This document shows positions 35,295 to 45,085 of a stretch of 64,000 nt of DNA, in pieces. The notes under the pieces were generated by a model. That model saw only the letters and a list, made by a program, of their open reading frames with translations, searched no databases and had not been told where the DNA came from. This DNA comes from an uncultured Alistipes sp. Its GTDB lineage: Bacteria; Bacteroidota; Bacteroidia; Bacteroidales; Rikenellaceae. A program made the position numbers and the translations under genes. The stretch spans positions 382,692 through 446,691 of the forward strand of contig CALLRW010000041.1 of the NCBI GenBank assembly GCA_938014215.1, read 5' to 3'. Every line of letters starts with the position of its first letter. Positions within the stretch are counted from its first letter, which is position 1.

Positions 35295-36518
35295 ATGAAG
35301 TTCATCCACACCAGCGACTGGCATCTGGGCCAGCGCTTCTTCCGTTTCGACCGCGACGAGGAGCACCGCCACTTCTTCGACCAGCTGGCCGGGCTGCTCC
35401 GCCGCGAGATGCCCGACGCCCTGCTGGTCAGCGGCGACATCTTCGACTCGGCCCTCCCGACGGCTCAGGTCCAGAGTCTCTTCGTCGAGGAGCTGCTGCG
35501 TCTGCACGAGGCGTCGCCCGGGACCCGCATCCTCCTCACGGCCGGGAATCACGACAGCGGGAGCCGTCTCGAAGTGATGAAACCCCTGCTGCGGCCGCTC
35601 AACATCGATGTCTTCGGCTGCGTCCGCCGTACGGAGGAGGGCGGGTTCGACCCCGCGCAGTTCATCGTTCCGATCGAGCGCGGCGGCCGCAACGTCGGGT
35701 GGGTCCTCGCCATCCCCTACTTCCACCCCTGGAATTTCCCCGCCGCGGAGCCCGATCTCGAACGCGACAAGCGTCAGATGGCCTTCTTCCGGCGGATGCT
35801 CGAGGCTGCGGCGGCGTGCAACGGGGAACGGCTGCCCGTGGTGATGATGGCCCATCTGGCTGTCGCGGGCTGCGAGGCAAACCGCCGCGACGAAGGGGTC
35901 ATCGGTCAGCTCGAAAGTCAGCCCCTCGAAGTGTTGGGAACCGGGTACGACTATCTGGCGCTGGGCCACATCCACCGTCCGCAGAACATCGCTACGGAGC
36001 GGGCCCGGTACTGCGGTAGCCCCTTTGCGATGAGCTTCTCCGAGGAGTTTGCCCATTCGGTTGCGGTGGTCGAGATCGACCGGCACGGCGACGATCCCCG
36101 CGTGCACTGCGAGGAGATCCGGCCCCTGAGGGAGGTGAAGAGTCTCCCTGTCAAGCCCGCCTCGCTCGAGGAGGGAATCGAGGCGCTGAGGGCTCTTGCC
36201 GAGGAGGATCCGAGTTACGTACGGGTGGTGGTCAGCGCCGCGGAGCCGCTGCCGCCCGATGCCGAAGCGCGTGCCCTGGAGGCCGTCCGGGACAAGCAGT
36301 GCCGGCTGTGCGAGGTGCGCCGCGAAGCAAAAACCCGCGCTGCAGCCGGCCAGGCCGATGCAAGCCGGTTCGACGAGGTCGGGCAGATCCAGGCCATCCG
36401 CCCCGAAGAGATCGCCGGCGAGGCTTTTGCCCGTAAATACGGGACGGAGATGAACGACGAACTGCGCACGCTGCTGCGGCAGGCCATCGCCGATGTCACG
36501 GAGTCCAACCGCCAGTAA
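35295..36518 (+). CDS. sbcD: SbcCD nuclease subunit D
   Basis: 407 aa. All calcineurin-like phosphoesterase motifs are seen: TSDWHLG, SGDIFDS, AGNHDSG, MMAHLAV and ALGHIHRPQ. This is the Mn-dependent nuclease subunit (Mre11 homologue) that opens hairpins and trims DNA ends. It is followed after 13 nt by sbcC. It is not related to the pigment cluster except by position. Confidence 0.97.
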   Translation: MKFIHTSDWHLGQRFFRFDRDEEHRHFFDQLAGLLRREMPDALLVSGDIFDSALPTAQVQSLFVEELLRLHEASPGTRILLTAGNHDSGSRLEVMKPLLRPLNIDVFGCVRRTEEGGFDPAQFIVPIERGGRNVGWVLAIPYFHPWNFPAAEPDLERDKRQMAFFRRMLEAAAACNGERLPVVMMAHLAVAGCEANRRDEGVIGQLESQPLEVLGTGYDYLALGHIHRPQNIATERARYCGSPFAMSFSEEFAHSVAVVEIDRHGDDPRVHCEEIRPLREVKSLPVKPASLEEGIEALRALAEEDPSYVRVVVSAAEPLPPDAEARALEAVRDKQCRLCEVRREAKTRAAAGQADASRFDEVGQIQAIRPEEIAGEAFARKYGTEMNDELRTLLRQAIADVTESNRQ

Positions 36519-36531
36519 AACCCGCCCGAAG

Positions 36532-39500
36532 ATGAAAATCGAAAAGATCTCCCTGCAAAATATCGCCTCGATCGAAGAGGCCGAAATCGACTTCCGCCGT
36601 CAGCCGCTGGCCGACGAATCGCTCTTCCTGATCTGCGGCGAAACCGGATCGGGAAAGAGTACCCTGCTGAGTGCCATCTGCATCGCCCTGTACAAGGCCG
36701 TACCGCAGTTCGAGGATCTCGAAACCGGCAGCGACAGCGCGAACGTGCAGCTGAACAGCCCCATCCAGCTGATGCGCCGCGGAACAACCCGGGCCTCGAT
36801 CACCCTCGCCTTCGAGGGCAACGACCGCCGTCACTACGAAGCTACGTGGGAGGCCCACCGCGCCCGTGGTCGCATAGACGGAAACATCCTCGCCAAGCAG
36901 TCGATCTTCTGTCGCGAAAGCGGCGAGACGATCGACCGCGACCGCGAAATCAAACAACGCATCGAAACGGCCGTCGGGCTCAGTTTCACGCAGTTCTGCC
37001 GCACGACGATCCTGGCTCAGGGACAGTTCGCCCGATTCATGAACAGCCGCAACGAGGAGCGGGCCCAGATCCTCGAAAAACTCACCGGGACGGAGATCTA
37101 CACGCAGATCGGTACGCGGATCCACGACTGCTTCACGGAGAGTCAGCACCGTCACGAAATGCTCCGCCAGCGGCTCGCGCAGATACAGCTGCTGTCGGAC
37201 GAGGAGCAGCAGGCCATCCGGCTGCAGGTCGCCTCGCTCGGGGAGGAGCACCAACAGGCAAAAGTCCGGGCCGAAGCACTGCGTAACGAGGAGCAGTGGC
37301 TGCGGCAGATGGATCGGCTGGAGCGCAATCTAGCCGGTCAGCAGGTGCTGATCCGTCAGGGCGAGGAGCAGCTCCAATCGGAACGGATCCTCGGGATGCG
37401 CACCCTCGAGCGCGAATGGGAGCAGAGCCGGGCGATCCGTACGCTTCATGCGGAGCTGGCACGCGACGAGGCGGCACTTGCGCTCCAAAACGGAGAGTTA
37501 CGACGCAAACAGAAAGAGGCTGAAGAGCTTATGGCCGGCATACGAACGCTGGAGCGGCAGCTGAACAGCGAGCGGGCAAAGCTGGCGGAGGTCGAACAAC
37601 GACTGAGGGACGAGGAGCCGAATCGGGAGATGTACGAACGGATCCGCGAGATTCAGAGTTGGATCGACATGCTTGTCGAGCAGCGTCGGTTGGGCGTCGA
37701 ACTGGAGGAGAAGCGGCGCCGGATTCTCCTTCAACAGCAGGAGGCGGAGCAGGCGGAAGGTCCCGCCGTGGAGGCGGTGGAGCGTCTGAAACGGGCGGTT
37801 GACGAACAGCAGCAGGCCGCGGAGCGACTGCGGCGAGAGCTCGACGGTGTGGATCCGCGGGTGTTGCAGGAGGAGGCCCGGCGGCTGGCAGAAGGCCGCC
37901 AAAAGGGGCTCGAGGCACAACGGCTCTGGGCGCAGCGGCAGCAGTTGGGCGGCGAACTCGACGCCACACGGCAGCGGATCGTCCGTCTCGGCGATGCGAT
38001 CCGGGCGGAGGAGGCGGAGCACGGTCGGCTGACGGCCGAGACGGCCGCCCTGCGCAAAGAGGCCGAACGGACACACGAACGGCACAACGGGCAGAAGATG
38101 CTGTGCGACCATCTGGTCGAGATCCGGCAGAAGTTCAGCGAGGCACACCGGTGTCCGCTGTGCGGATCGGAGGTCGCGGCGCTCTATTCGGACGCGATGC
38201 TCGAAGAGGCCCTGCGCGCGATGCAGCAGCGTTGCGACGAGGCCGACGCCCGAGTGAAGCAGGCCGAGGAGCAGCTGCGCGAAAGCGAGAGCCGGCTCGC
38301 CCGGCAGCGGGCCGAAATGGCCCAGGAGGAGCGGCAGCAGCAAAAACAACAACTCGAACTGGAGGAGAATCGCCGCGCACTGGAGCAGCTCTTTACGGGG
38401 CGTCGGGTGGAGGGAACGCCGGAGGAGATAACCCAACGGATCGAGGCCCGGCTGGTCGAGATCGACGGGGCGCAGCGGGCAAACAACGCGGCGCTGGATC
38501 GGGCAATGAAGCTGCGGCAGGCCCACACCGATGCGATCAATGCGCTGGAGGGGATCAGGCAGGAGTTACGCAAGGCCGAAGAGCGGCTGCAGGCTGCACG
38601 GCAGGTGATCGAGACCGGTCGTCGCGACAACGATCGCATCGGCGAACAGTTGGCCCGGGCCCGGCAGCTGACCGGTGAGCGGATCAACGAATTGCAGCGG
38701 TGGGTCCGCTCGGTCGGGGATTGGGAGCGGGTGGATCCCGCACCGCTGAAGGAGTCGCTCGGCCGGCAGGCCCGTCAATACGAAACGTGGCGCCGGCAGC
38801 GCGACGAACAGATACTCCGCATCACGAGGCTCGAACCGCGGCTGGAGGCCATGCATCGGCAGATCGGCCAGGAGGAGCTGCTCGGACAGGCGGAAGCAGC
38901 GGTCGGAGAGGCGTCGGTCGAACGGCTCGACGAACGGCTCACGCGGTTCGTCACCGAGGTCGGGCAGCTGCGCGGCGCCATCCGCACGCTCGAAGAGCGC
39001 ATAGCCCGGCATCGGACCGAGGCGGAGGGCTATTACGCCGGTGAAGGGGCGTTGTCGAGGGAGCGCGTCACGGAGCTCATGCAGCTGGACGAGGAGCAGG
39101 TCGCGAAGATCCGCGACGAACTGGCGGAGCTCGACCGGAGGATGCAGGAGACCCGGTCGCGGATCGAACTGCTCGAAGCGCAGCGCGTCGCCCATCTGGC
39201 ATCGCGCCCCGACGGGATCACGGAACGGGGAACCCTCGAGGAGACCCTCGAGGCCATCCAAAGCGAGGCGGCCGCGTGTGACCGCCGGCGCGACGAGGCC
39301 CTCCGGCAACAGTCCGAGGCGGAGATGCGGCTGCAGCGCGATGCCGAAACCCGCCGGCAGATGGCCAGCGAAGAACAGGAGCTGCAACGGCTTGCCCGTG
39401 AACGGGACAACTGGGGGCGGCTCGACGAGACGTTTGGCGGTCTCGACGGGCGGCGTTTCAAGGCCATCGCGCAGAGCTACATCCTGCGGATCCTGCTCCA

Positions 39501-39912
39501 CCGGGCAAACTACTACCTCGCCCGGCTGAACAACCGCTACGAATTCTGCTGCGACGACGGAAGCCTCTTCATCTACGTCATCGACCACCGTCAGGGCGAT
39601 GTCCGGCGGCATGTCTCCTCGCTCTCGGGCGGCGAGAGTTTTGTCGCCTCGCTGGCCCTCGCCCTCGGGCTCTCGGCCATCAGCCGCGACAAGATCAACG
39701 TCGACACGCTCTTCATCGACGAAGGGTTCGGCACGCTGAGCGAGGAGTATCTCGAAGCCGTCATCGAAACGCTCGACCGGCTCCACCAGGTCGACAGCCG
39801 CCGCGTCGGGATCATCAGCCATGTGGCCAAACTCACGGAACGGATCCCGACGCAGATCCGGCTCATCCGCACGTCGCCCAGCAGCAGCCGCGTGGAGGTC
39901 GTCTCGCTGTGA
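36532..39912 (+). CDS. sbcC: SbcCD ATPase subunit C
   Basis: 1126 aa from ATG 36532. N-terminal Walker A is CGETGSGKST and the C-terminal half has the signature SSLSGGESFVASLALALG and Walker B DTLFIDEGFGTLS. Between them are two long Glu/Gln/Arg-rich coiled-coil arms meeting at a zinc hook, CPLCG (Cys541). This Rad50-like subunit clamps DNA and drives SbcD. Length and layout are normal for the family. Confidence 0.97.
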   Translation: MKIEKISLQNIASIEEAEIDFRRQPLADESLFLICGETGSGKSTLLSAICIALYKAVPQFEDLETGSDSANVQLNSPIQLMRRGTTRASITLAFEGNDRRHYEATWEAHRARGRIDGNILAKQSIFCRESGETIDRDREIKQRIETAVGLSFTQFCRTTILAQGQFARFMNSRNEERAQILEKLTGTEIYTQIGTRIHDCFTESQHRHEMLRQRLAQIQLLSDEEQQAIRLQVASLGEEHQQAKVRAEALRNEEQWLRQMDRLERNLAGQQVLIRQGEEQLQSERILGMRTLEREWEQSRAIRTLHAELARDEAALALQNGELRRKQKEAEELMAGIRTLERQLNSERAKLAEVEQRLRDEEPNREMYERIREIQSWIDMLVEQRRLGVELEEKRRRILLQQQEAEQAEGPAVEAVERLKRAVDEQQQAAERLRRELDGVDPRVLQEEARRLAEGRQKGLEAQRLWAQRQQLGGELDATRQRIVRLGDAIRAEEAEHGRLTAETAALRKEAERTHERHNGQKMLCDHLVEIRQKFSEAHRCPLCGSEVAALYSDAMLEEALRAMQQRCDEADARVKQAEEQLRESESRLARQRAEMAQEERQQQKQQLELEENRRALEQLFTGRRVEGTPEEITQRIEARLVEIDGAQRANNAALDRAMKLRQAHTDAINALEGIRQELRKAEERLQAARQVIETGRRDNDRIGEQLARARQLTGERINELQRWVRSVGDWERVDPAPLKESLGRQARQYETWRRQRDEQILRITRLEPRLEAMHRQIGQEELLGQAEAAVGEASVERLDERLTRFVTEVGQLRGAIRTLEERIARHRTEAEGYYAGEGALSRERVTELMQLDEEQVAKIRDELAELDRRMQETRSRIELLEAQRVAHLASRPDGITERGTLEETLEAIQSEAAACDRRRDEALRQQSEAEMRLQRDAETRRQMASEEQELQRLARERDNWGRLDETFGGLDGRRFKAIAQSYILRILLHRANYYLARLNNRYEFCCDDGSLFIYVIDHRQGDVRRHVSSLSGGESFVASLALALGLSAISRDKINVDTLFIDEGFGTLSEEYLEAVIETLDRLHQVDSRRVGIISHVAKLTERIPTQIRLIRTSPSSSRVEVVSL

Positions 39913-40034
39913 GGCGCCGCCCCCGGCACAGGCCCAGCCGGAGCGAGCTGTCCTCCCCGCAATCGGGAAACGGCAACCGATAATTTTCCGGCACACGGGG
40001 TGGAGGAGATGCGTGAAAATCCCGAATTTATTCC

Positions 40035-40042
40035 TATTTTTG
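40035..40042 (+). promoter_or_regulatory. -7 box of the GH20 gene
   Basis: TATTTTTG matches TAnnTTTG and lies 23 nt before the chosen start at 40066, which supports that start over the upstream ATG at 40000. No clear -33 TTTG is at the right distance. Confidence 0.55.
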
Positions 40043-40065
40043 CATCGATACATCAACAATCTAAC

Positions 40066-42393
40066 ATGAACAGACTGCTAACTTTCCTCGCTTCGTCTCT
40101 GCTGCTGGCCTCGTGCGCCTCGGAGACAAACTCCTACGAGTTGATCCCCTACCCCAATCAGTTGACCCCACGCTCGGGCTCGTATGCCGTGGCCGGCGTG
40201 CCGTTCGTGTGCGACGAGCGCATGGACGAGGCCTCGCGCGCCGTGGTCGAAGAGTTCGCCGCACGTCTCTCCGAAGCCACCGGAAAGGAGTCGCCGGTGA
40301 CCTATGCGGCCAATCCCGCCCAGAGCGACGGACTGCTCTTCGCTCTCGACGAATCGCTCGCCGCAGAACAATATCTGCTCAATGTCGGCCGGAAGGGCGT
40401 CAGCGTCCGCGCATCGGCACTGCCCGGCTTCCTCTACGCCGTGCAGACGCTCAAGCAGCTGCTGCCGCCGGCCATCTACGGCGGTGAAGCCGCCTCGCCC
40501 GAGGCCTGGAAACTCCCCTGCGTGGAGATCGACGACCAGCCCAGATTCAGCTACCGCGGCGTGATGATCGATGTCGCCCGCCACTTCTTCCCGAAGGAGG
40601 AGATGATGAAGATCGTCGACCTGATGGCCTTCCACAAGCTCAACCGCCTCCACTGGCACCTGACCGACGACCAGGGCTGGCGCATCGAAATCAAACGCTA
40701 TCCCCGTCTGACGGAGTACGGCAGCATCCGCAAGGGTACGGTCGTCAAGAAGAACTGGGATCAGTATGACGGTGTCCCCTACGGCGGATTCTACACCCAG
40801 GACGAAATCCGCGAAGTGGTCGCCTATGCCGCCTCGCGCGGAATCACGATCATCCCCGAAATCGACCTCCCGGGACACATGCTCGCCGCTCTGGCATGCT
40901 ACCCCGAACTCGGTTGCACGGGCGGCCCGTATGAGGTATGGGGCCGCTGGGGCGTGGCCGACGACGTGCTGTGCGTCGGAAAGGAGAAAACCTTCGAATT
41001 CCTTGAGAATGTCCTCACCGAGGTCATGGAGCTCTTCCCCTCGGAGTATATCCACATCGGCGGCGACGAGTGCCCCAAGGTCCGCTGGGAAAAGTGCCCC
41101 GCCTGCCAGGCCCGCATCCGCCAGCTCGGCATCAAGGGCGATGACCGCCACTCGGCCGAGCACTATCTGCAAAGTTACGTCACGGCCCGCATCGAGAAGT
41201 TCCTCAATGACCACGGCCGCCGTATCATCGGCTGGGACGAGATCCTCGAGGGCGAACTGGCTCCGAATGCCACCGTCATGTCGTGGAGAGGTTCGGAAGG
41301 CGGCATTGCCGCAGCCAAAATGGGGCACGACGCCATCATGACCCCCACGAGCCACTTCTACTTCGACTACTACCAGGCCCGCGACGTCGAGAACGAACCC
41401 TTCGGCATCGGCGGCTATGTGCCCGTCGAGAAGGTCTACGCCTACGAGCCGATCCCCGATTCGCTGTCGAACGACCTGAGTGCCCACATCCTCGGCGTGC
41501 AGGCCAACATGTGGACCGAATACGTCCTCACGCCCGAGCACCTCGAATACATGCTGCTGCCCCGCATGGCGGCTCTGAGCGAGGTGCAGTGGTGCGACCG
41601 CGGACGCCGCGACTGGGACCGTTTCGCTCAGGCCCTGCCCCGCATCATGGAGGATTACGACCGCATGGGGTACAACTATGCAACCGTCGTCTTCGGCGTG
41701 AACAGCAGCCTGAAGAACAATCCCGAAAAGGGTTGTGTCGAGGTGACGCTCTCGACGCTCGCAAACGCCCCGATCCACTACACGCTCGACGGCTCGGAGC
41801 CTACGGCACAGAGTCCCCGCTACAAGGGCCCGATCGAGATTACCAAAGGATGCACCTTGAAGGCCGTTGCCATCCACGGCGAAAAGCCCTCGCGCGTGAT
41901 GACGCAGGTATTCGCCGAAAACAAGGCCCTCGGACACGTCGTAACGCTCAACACCGAACCGCTGGAGAAGTATCGCTTCGGAGCTCCCGAATCGCTCGTC
42001 GACGGAATCCAGAGTACGCCCAGCTACGCAAACGGCGACTGGGTCGGATGGTTCGGCACGCCGATGAGCGCCACGATCGACATGGCCGGGGCCTCGTATC
42101 ACGAAGTGACGCTCTCGACGCTCGTCATCAAGGGGGAATACATCTTCCCGCCGCTGGCCCTCGCGGTCAGCACGTCGGACGACGGCAAGCAGTTCACCGA
42201 GGTCGGTCGCATCGAAATCCCGATGGAGAAGGCCGACGATCCCGACGGCACGAAACCCTACACGGTATCCTTCCCCGAAACCTCGGCCCGTTACGTGCGT
42301 GTCGAGGCCCGCACCGTTGACGTACTGCCCGAATGGCACGGCGCCCACGGCGAGAACGGATTCCTCTTCGTGGACGAAATTCTGGTCCGCTGA
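40066..42393 (+). CDS. GH20 beta-N-acetylhexosaminidase lipoprotein
   Basis: 775 aa. The signal peptide ends in a lipobox (SSLLLASC). Residues about 25-150 are the GH20b domain, and the catalytic TIM barrel follows with FHKLNRLHWHLTDDQGWRIE spread near 190 and the catalytic pair Asp334-Glu335 in HIGGDECPKVRW. A chitobiase-type C-terminal domain (PIHYTLDGSEPT) and a discoidin/F5-8C-like end (about 650-775) complete it. It removes terminal GlcNAc or GalNAc from host mucin or glycan chains at the cell surface or periplasm. No SusC/D pair is adjacent. Confidence 0.95.
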   Translation: MNRLLTFLASSLLLASCASETNSYELIPYPNQLTPRSGSYAVAGVPFVCDERMDEASRAVVEEFAARLSEATGKESPVTYAANPAQSDGLLFALDESLAAEQYLLNVGRKGVSVRASALPGFLYAVQTLKQLLPPAIYGGEAASPEAWKLPCVEIDDQPRFSYRGVMIDVARHFFPKEEMMKIVDLMAFHKLNRLHWHLTDDQGWRIEIKRYPRLTEYGSIRKGTVVKKNWDQYDGVPYGGFYTQDEIREVVAYAASRGITIIPEIDLPGHMLAALACYPELGCTGGPYEVWGRWGVADDVLCVGKEKTFEFLENVLTEVMELFPSEYIHIGGDECPKVRWEKCPACQARIRQLGIKGDDRHSAEHYLQSYVTARIEKFLNDHGRRIIGWDEILEGELAPNATVMSWRGSEGGIAAAKMGHDAIMTPTSHFYFDYYQARDVENEPFGIGGYVPVEKVYAYEPIPDSLSNDLSAHILGVQANMWTEYVLTPEHLEYMLLPRMAALSEVQWCDRGRRDWDRFAQALPRIMEDYDRMGYNYATVVFGVNSSLKNNPEKGCVEVTLSTLANAPIHYTLDGSEPTAQSPRYKGPIEITKGCTLKAVAIHGEKPSRVMTQVFAENKALGHVVTLNTEPLEKYRFGAPESLVDGIQSTPSYANGDWVGWFGTPMSATIDMAGASYHEVTLSTLVIKGEYIFPPLALAVSTSDDGKQFTEVGRIEIPMEKADDPDGTKPYTVSFPETSARYVRVEARTVDVLPEWHGAHGENGFLFVDEILVR

Positions 42394-42504
42394 TCCGGTC
42401 CGAAACGCGGACCGGCCGGTGAGGCGGGTCCGCGCAAGGCTCCCCGGAAGATCTGAAGCACGGCGGCCACCCTACGGCTGAAAAACCCGGGCTTCGAGCG
42501 GAGC

Positions 42505-42599
42505 CAGCCGGGACGAACAAAAGCCGGGACGAACAAAAGGCAACCGGAACGAATAAAAGGCGCCGGGACGGACAAAAGGCTGCCGGGGCAAACAAAAGC
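42505..42599. repeat. Five degenerate tandem repeats of 16-21 nt
   Basis: Units of the form GCCGGGACGAACAAAAGGC start at 42505, 42521, 42542, 42561 and 42581, differing by a few bases each. They end just before the shared terminator, in the 304-nt gap between the GH20 gene and the S46 gene. No spacers separate them, so it is not a CRISPR array. Confidence 0.75.
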
Positions 42600-42602
42600 A
42601 GA

Positions 42603-42634
42603 AAAGCCATCCTCCTTTTGCGGAGGATGGCTTT
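42603..42634. terminator. Bidirectional terminator between GH20 and S46 genes
   Basis: A perfect 13-bp stem (AAAGCCATCCTCC / GGAGGATGGCTTT) with a TTTTGC loop, flanked by AAA on one side and TTT on the other, so it can end transcripts from both converging genes. Confidence 0.85.
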
Positions 42635-42697
42635 CTGTTTGTCGGCCCGAAGCGACGAATCGCCGTACCGGGCCCGACTCCCGGCGGAAGTCTCGGG

Positions 42698-44947
42698 CTA
42701 CTTCTCGAACTTCAACTCGTCGAGGAGCCACGTGGCCCCGGCATACTTCTCGATGACCCACATCACGTAGCGGATGTCGACACAGACGGTCTTCGCCAGT
42801 TCGGGATGGAACCACACGTCACCAGCCATCGATTCGCGGTTGCCGTCGAAGGCCAGACCCACCAGCCGTCCCCGGGCATCGAGGACCGGACTGCCCGAAT
42901 TGCCGCCCGTGATATCGTGATTGGTCAGGTAGTCGACGTAGAGGATCCCCTTCTCGCCCCAGCGTCCCCAGTCCCGGGCCGCCAGCAACTGCCGCAGACG
43001 GTCGTCAACGCGGTATTCGTACTGGCCGGGGTTATACTTCTCCAGGTAACCCGCCGTGGTCGAACGCGAGTCGTAGTGGATGCCGTCCGCGGGCGAAACC
43101 GGACCCACCGTTCCGTACGTCAGCCGCATCGTCGAGTTGGCATTCGGATACTGAAGCTCCCCTTCAGAGGCGCGGAAATCGTAAAGCACGGAGGCATAGG
43201 CCGATTCGAGACGCGCCAGGTAGTTGCCGCCCATCTTGTTGCGACCCTTGCCCTGACCGGCTCCGTGGCCCTTGCCGCGGCCCTCGCCCCAGCCGCAGCA
43301 GCTCTTGGCCTCGGCACGGTCGACACACCGCGTGAAGGTCTGCACGGGGACCGATTCGGTCAGCGCCACCAGCGGGTCGCGGAGAATCTCCTCCACCGAC
43401 CGGTTCCGGGAGAAATAGGCGTCGAACCGCTCGGCCGTCGAGCAGAACGATGCGTCGAACGCCTCGCGCGCCATCCGGTCGGCATCGCAGCCGGCCGCCT
43501 CGTACATCCGCACGAGCGCCTCGCCCCACATCTCATGCGGTACGTTCGCCGTGAAGTTCACCGCCATGCGGGCAAACAGATCGCGGTCCGTCGCCGGATC
43601 GTAATCCTTGCGCAGGCGGAAGGCCGCATTTCGCACCCCGGCAGCATCCTTCTCCCCCAGGCGCAGCGAATCGCGGTGCGTGCGAATCAGTTTGCCCAGG
43701 TAGGACGACACGCGATTCGCCGTCAGCAGCGCCTCGCTCGGACCCAGCCACGCCTCGCGGTAGTAGTTCAGCGCCCGCTCGGCATCGCGCCGTCCGGCAT
43801 AGCCACGCGCCAGGTAGTCCAGCAGATCGCCGTACTGCGCCCGCCGCGCCGAATCGGCGTCGATCCACGCCTGCAGGCGCGTCTCCTCGGCCCGACGGAT
43901 CGACGAAACGTCGAACCGCTGCAGGCAGCGCGTCTCCCACCTGGCGTAGTCGGCGTAGTTACTCAGCGAAAAGAAGGCGTCCGAATAGGCCATCCGCACG
44001 CGCGGGTCCTGCTCCATGTGGCGACGGATGATATCCATCCGCTCCTGGCGGTTCTCGACGACGATCGGATTCTTGACGTGCTGTTTCTCGTCGATGGCAA
44101 ACGACGAAGCGTAACGGTTCGTACGGCCCGGAAAGCCCAGGATCATCTGAAAGTCACCGTCGTGGACGCCGCCCGTGGCGATCGACAGCACGCGGCGCGG
44201 GTGGAGCGGAACGTTCTCGGTCGAATAGTCGGCCGGGTGTCCGTCGCGGTCGGCATAGACCCGGTAGAGGGCAAAATCCCCCTTGTGCTGCGGCCAGCCC
44301 CAGTTGTCGTAGTCGCCGCCGAAGGCCCCGATCGACACGGGAGGTGCCCCCACCAGCCGAACGTCGCGGTAGACGTCGTAGTAGAACATCTGGTAGCTCT
44401 TGCCGCCCCACATCGCCATGCACGAAACCTCGCAGTCGGTCGTGGCGGCGTAGCGCTTCTCGATCTCCGAGTAGACCCGACGCATCGACATCGGTCCCCA
44501 TTTCCCTTCGCTCTTCAACCGCTCCTTGATCGCCTCGACCTCGGCCGTCACATCCTCGATCCGCCGCAGAAACGAAACCGTCTTGCCCGGAACCGGAATC
44601 TCCTCCGAACGGGTGCGGGCCCAAAAGCCCGTCTCCAGGTAGTTGTGCTCCTCGGTCGAAAGGGCGCAGATGTCGCTGTAGGCCACGTGGTGGTTCGTGA
44701 TCATCAGCCCCTCGTCCGAAATCATGCTCCCGGTGCCCATGCCCCCGTCGACCGCCACCACGGCATCGGCCAGGGCCGGCAACGTCTCGTTGTAGATCGC
44801 CGCGGGCTTCAGCTTCAGCCCCTCGGCCCGCATCCGGGGGTAGATCTTCCCCAGATCGGTCATCAGCCACATCCCCTCGTCGGCAAAGAGCTGCGGCACC
44901 GCCAGCAACAGCGCCAGCGCACTTGCAATCCATCGCTTCATTCTCAT
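42698..44947 (-). CDS. S46 family dipeptidyl-peptidase (DPP7-like)
   Basis: 749 aa from ATG 44947, giving a signal peptide (RWIASALALLLAVPQLFA). S46 features: TNHHVAY with His86-His87, the Asp in FGGDYDNWGWPQH and the nucleophile Ser684 in GGNSGSPVLD. The specificity position reads LAFDGNRE with Gly, as in DPP7, which cleaves dipeptides with hydrophobic P1 residues, rather than the Arg of DPP11. An unusual Gly/Lys-rich insert (GEGRGKGHGAGQGKGRNK) lies near residue 560. It is a periplasmic serine exopeptidase feeding peptides to the cell. It is 138 nt downstream of the ferredoxin gene and may be separately expressed. Confidence 0.95.
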   Translation of the reverse strand: MRMKRWIASALALLLAVPQLFADEGMWLMTDLGKIYPRMRAEGLKLKPAAIYNETLPALADAVVAVDGGMGTGSMISDEGLMITNHHVAYSDICALSTEEHNYLETGFWARTRSEEIPVPGKTVSFLRRIEDVTAEVEAIKERLKSEGKWGPMSMRRVYSEIEKRYAATTDCEVSCMAMWGGKSYQMFYYDVYRDVRLVGAPPVSIGAFGGDYDNWGWPQHKGDFALYRVYADRDGHPADYSTENVPLHPRRVLSIATGGVHDGDFQMILGFPGRTNRYASSFAIDEKQHVKNPIVVENRQERMDIIRRHMEQDPRVRMAYSDAFFSLSNYADYARWETRCLQRFDVSSIRRAEETRLQAWIDADSARRAQYGDLLDYLARGYAGRRDAERALNYYREAWLGPSEALLTANRVSSYLGKLIRTHRDSLRLGEKDAAGVRNAAFRLRKDYDPATDRDLFARMAVNFTANVPHEMWGEALVRMYEAAGCDADRMAREAFDASFCSTAERFDAYFSRNRSVEEILRDPLVALTESVPVQTFTRCVDRAEAKSCCGWGEGRGKGHGAGQGKGRNKMGGNYLARLESAYASVLYDFRASEGELQYPNANSTMRLTYGTVGPVSPADGIHYDSRSTTAGYLEKYNPGQYEYRVDDRLRQLLAARDWGRWGEKGILYVDYLTNHDITGGNSGSPVLDARGRLVGLAFDGNRESMAGDVWFHPELAKTVCVDIRYVMWVIEKYAGATWLLDELKFEK

Positions 44948-45085
44948 CGTATTCTGTTTTGCTTTTTTGGTTCTCTTGTCACGGAAGCGGCACACCGCCG
45001 CGGTCCTGCAGGCCCCCCGATACGGGAACCACATCTCCGGACCCCGGGCAATGTGCCGCCTTCGAATTCATGTCGGAGCGCTCCG

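Noticed and set aside
42505..42599. CRISPR array
   Set aside because: Units are 16-21 nt, adjacent and degenerate, with no unique spacers and no cas genes.
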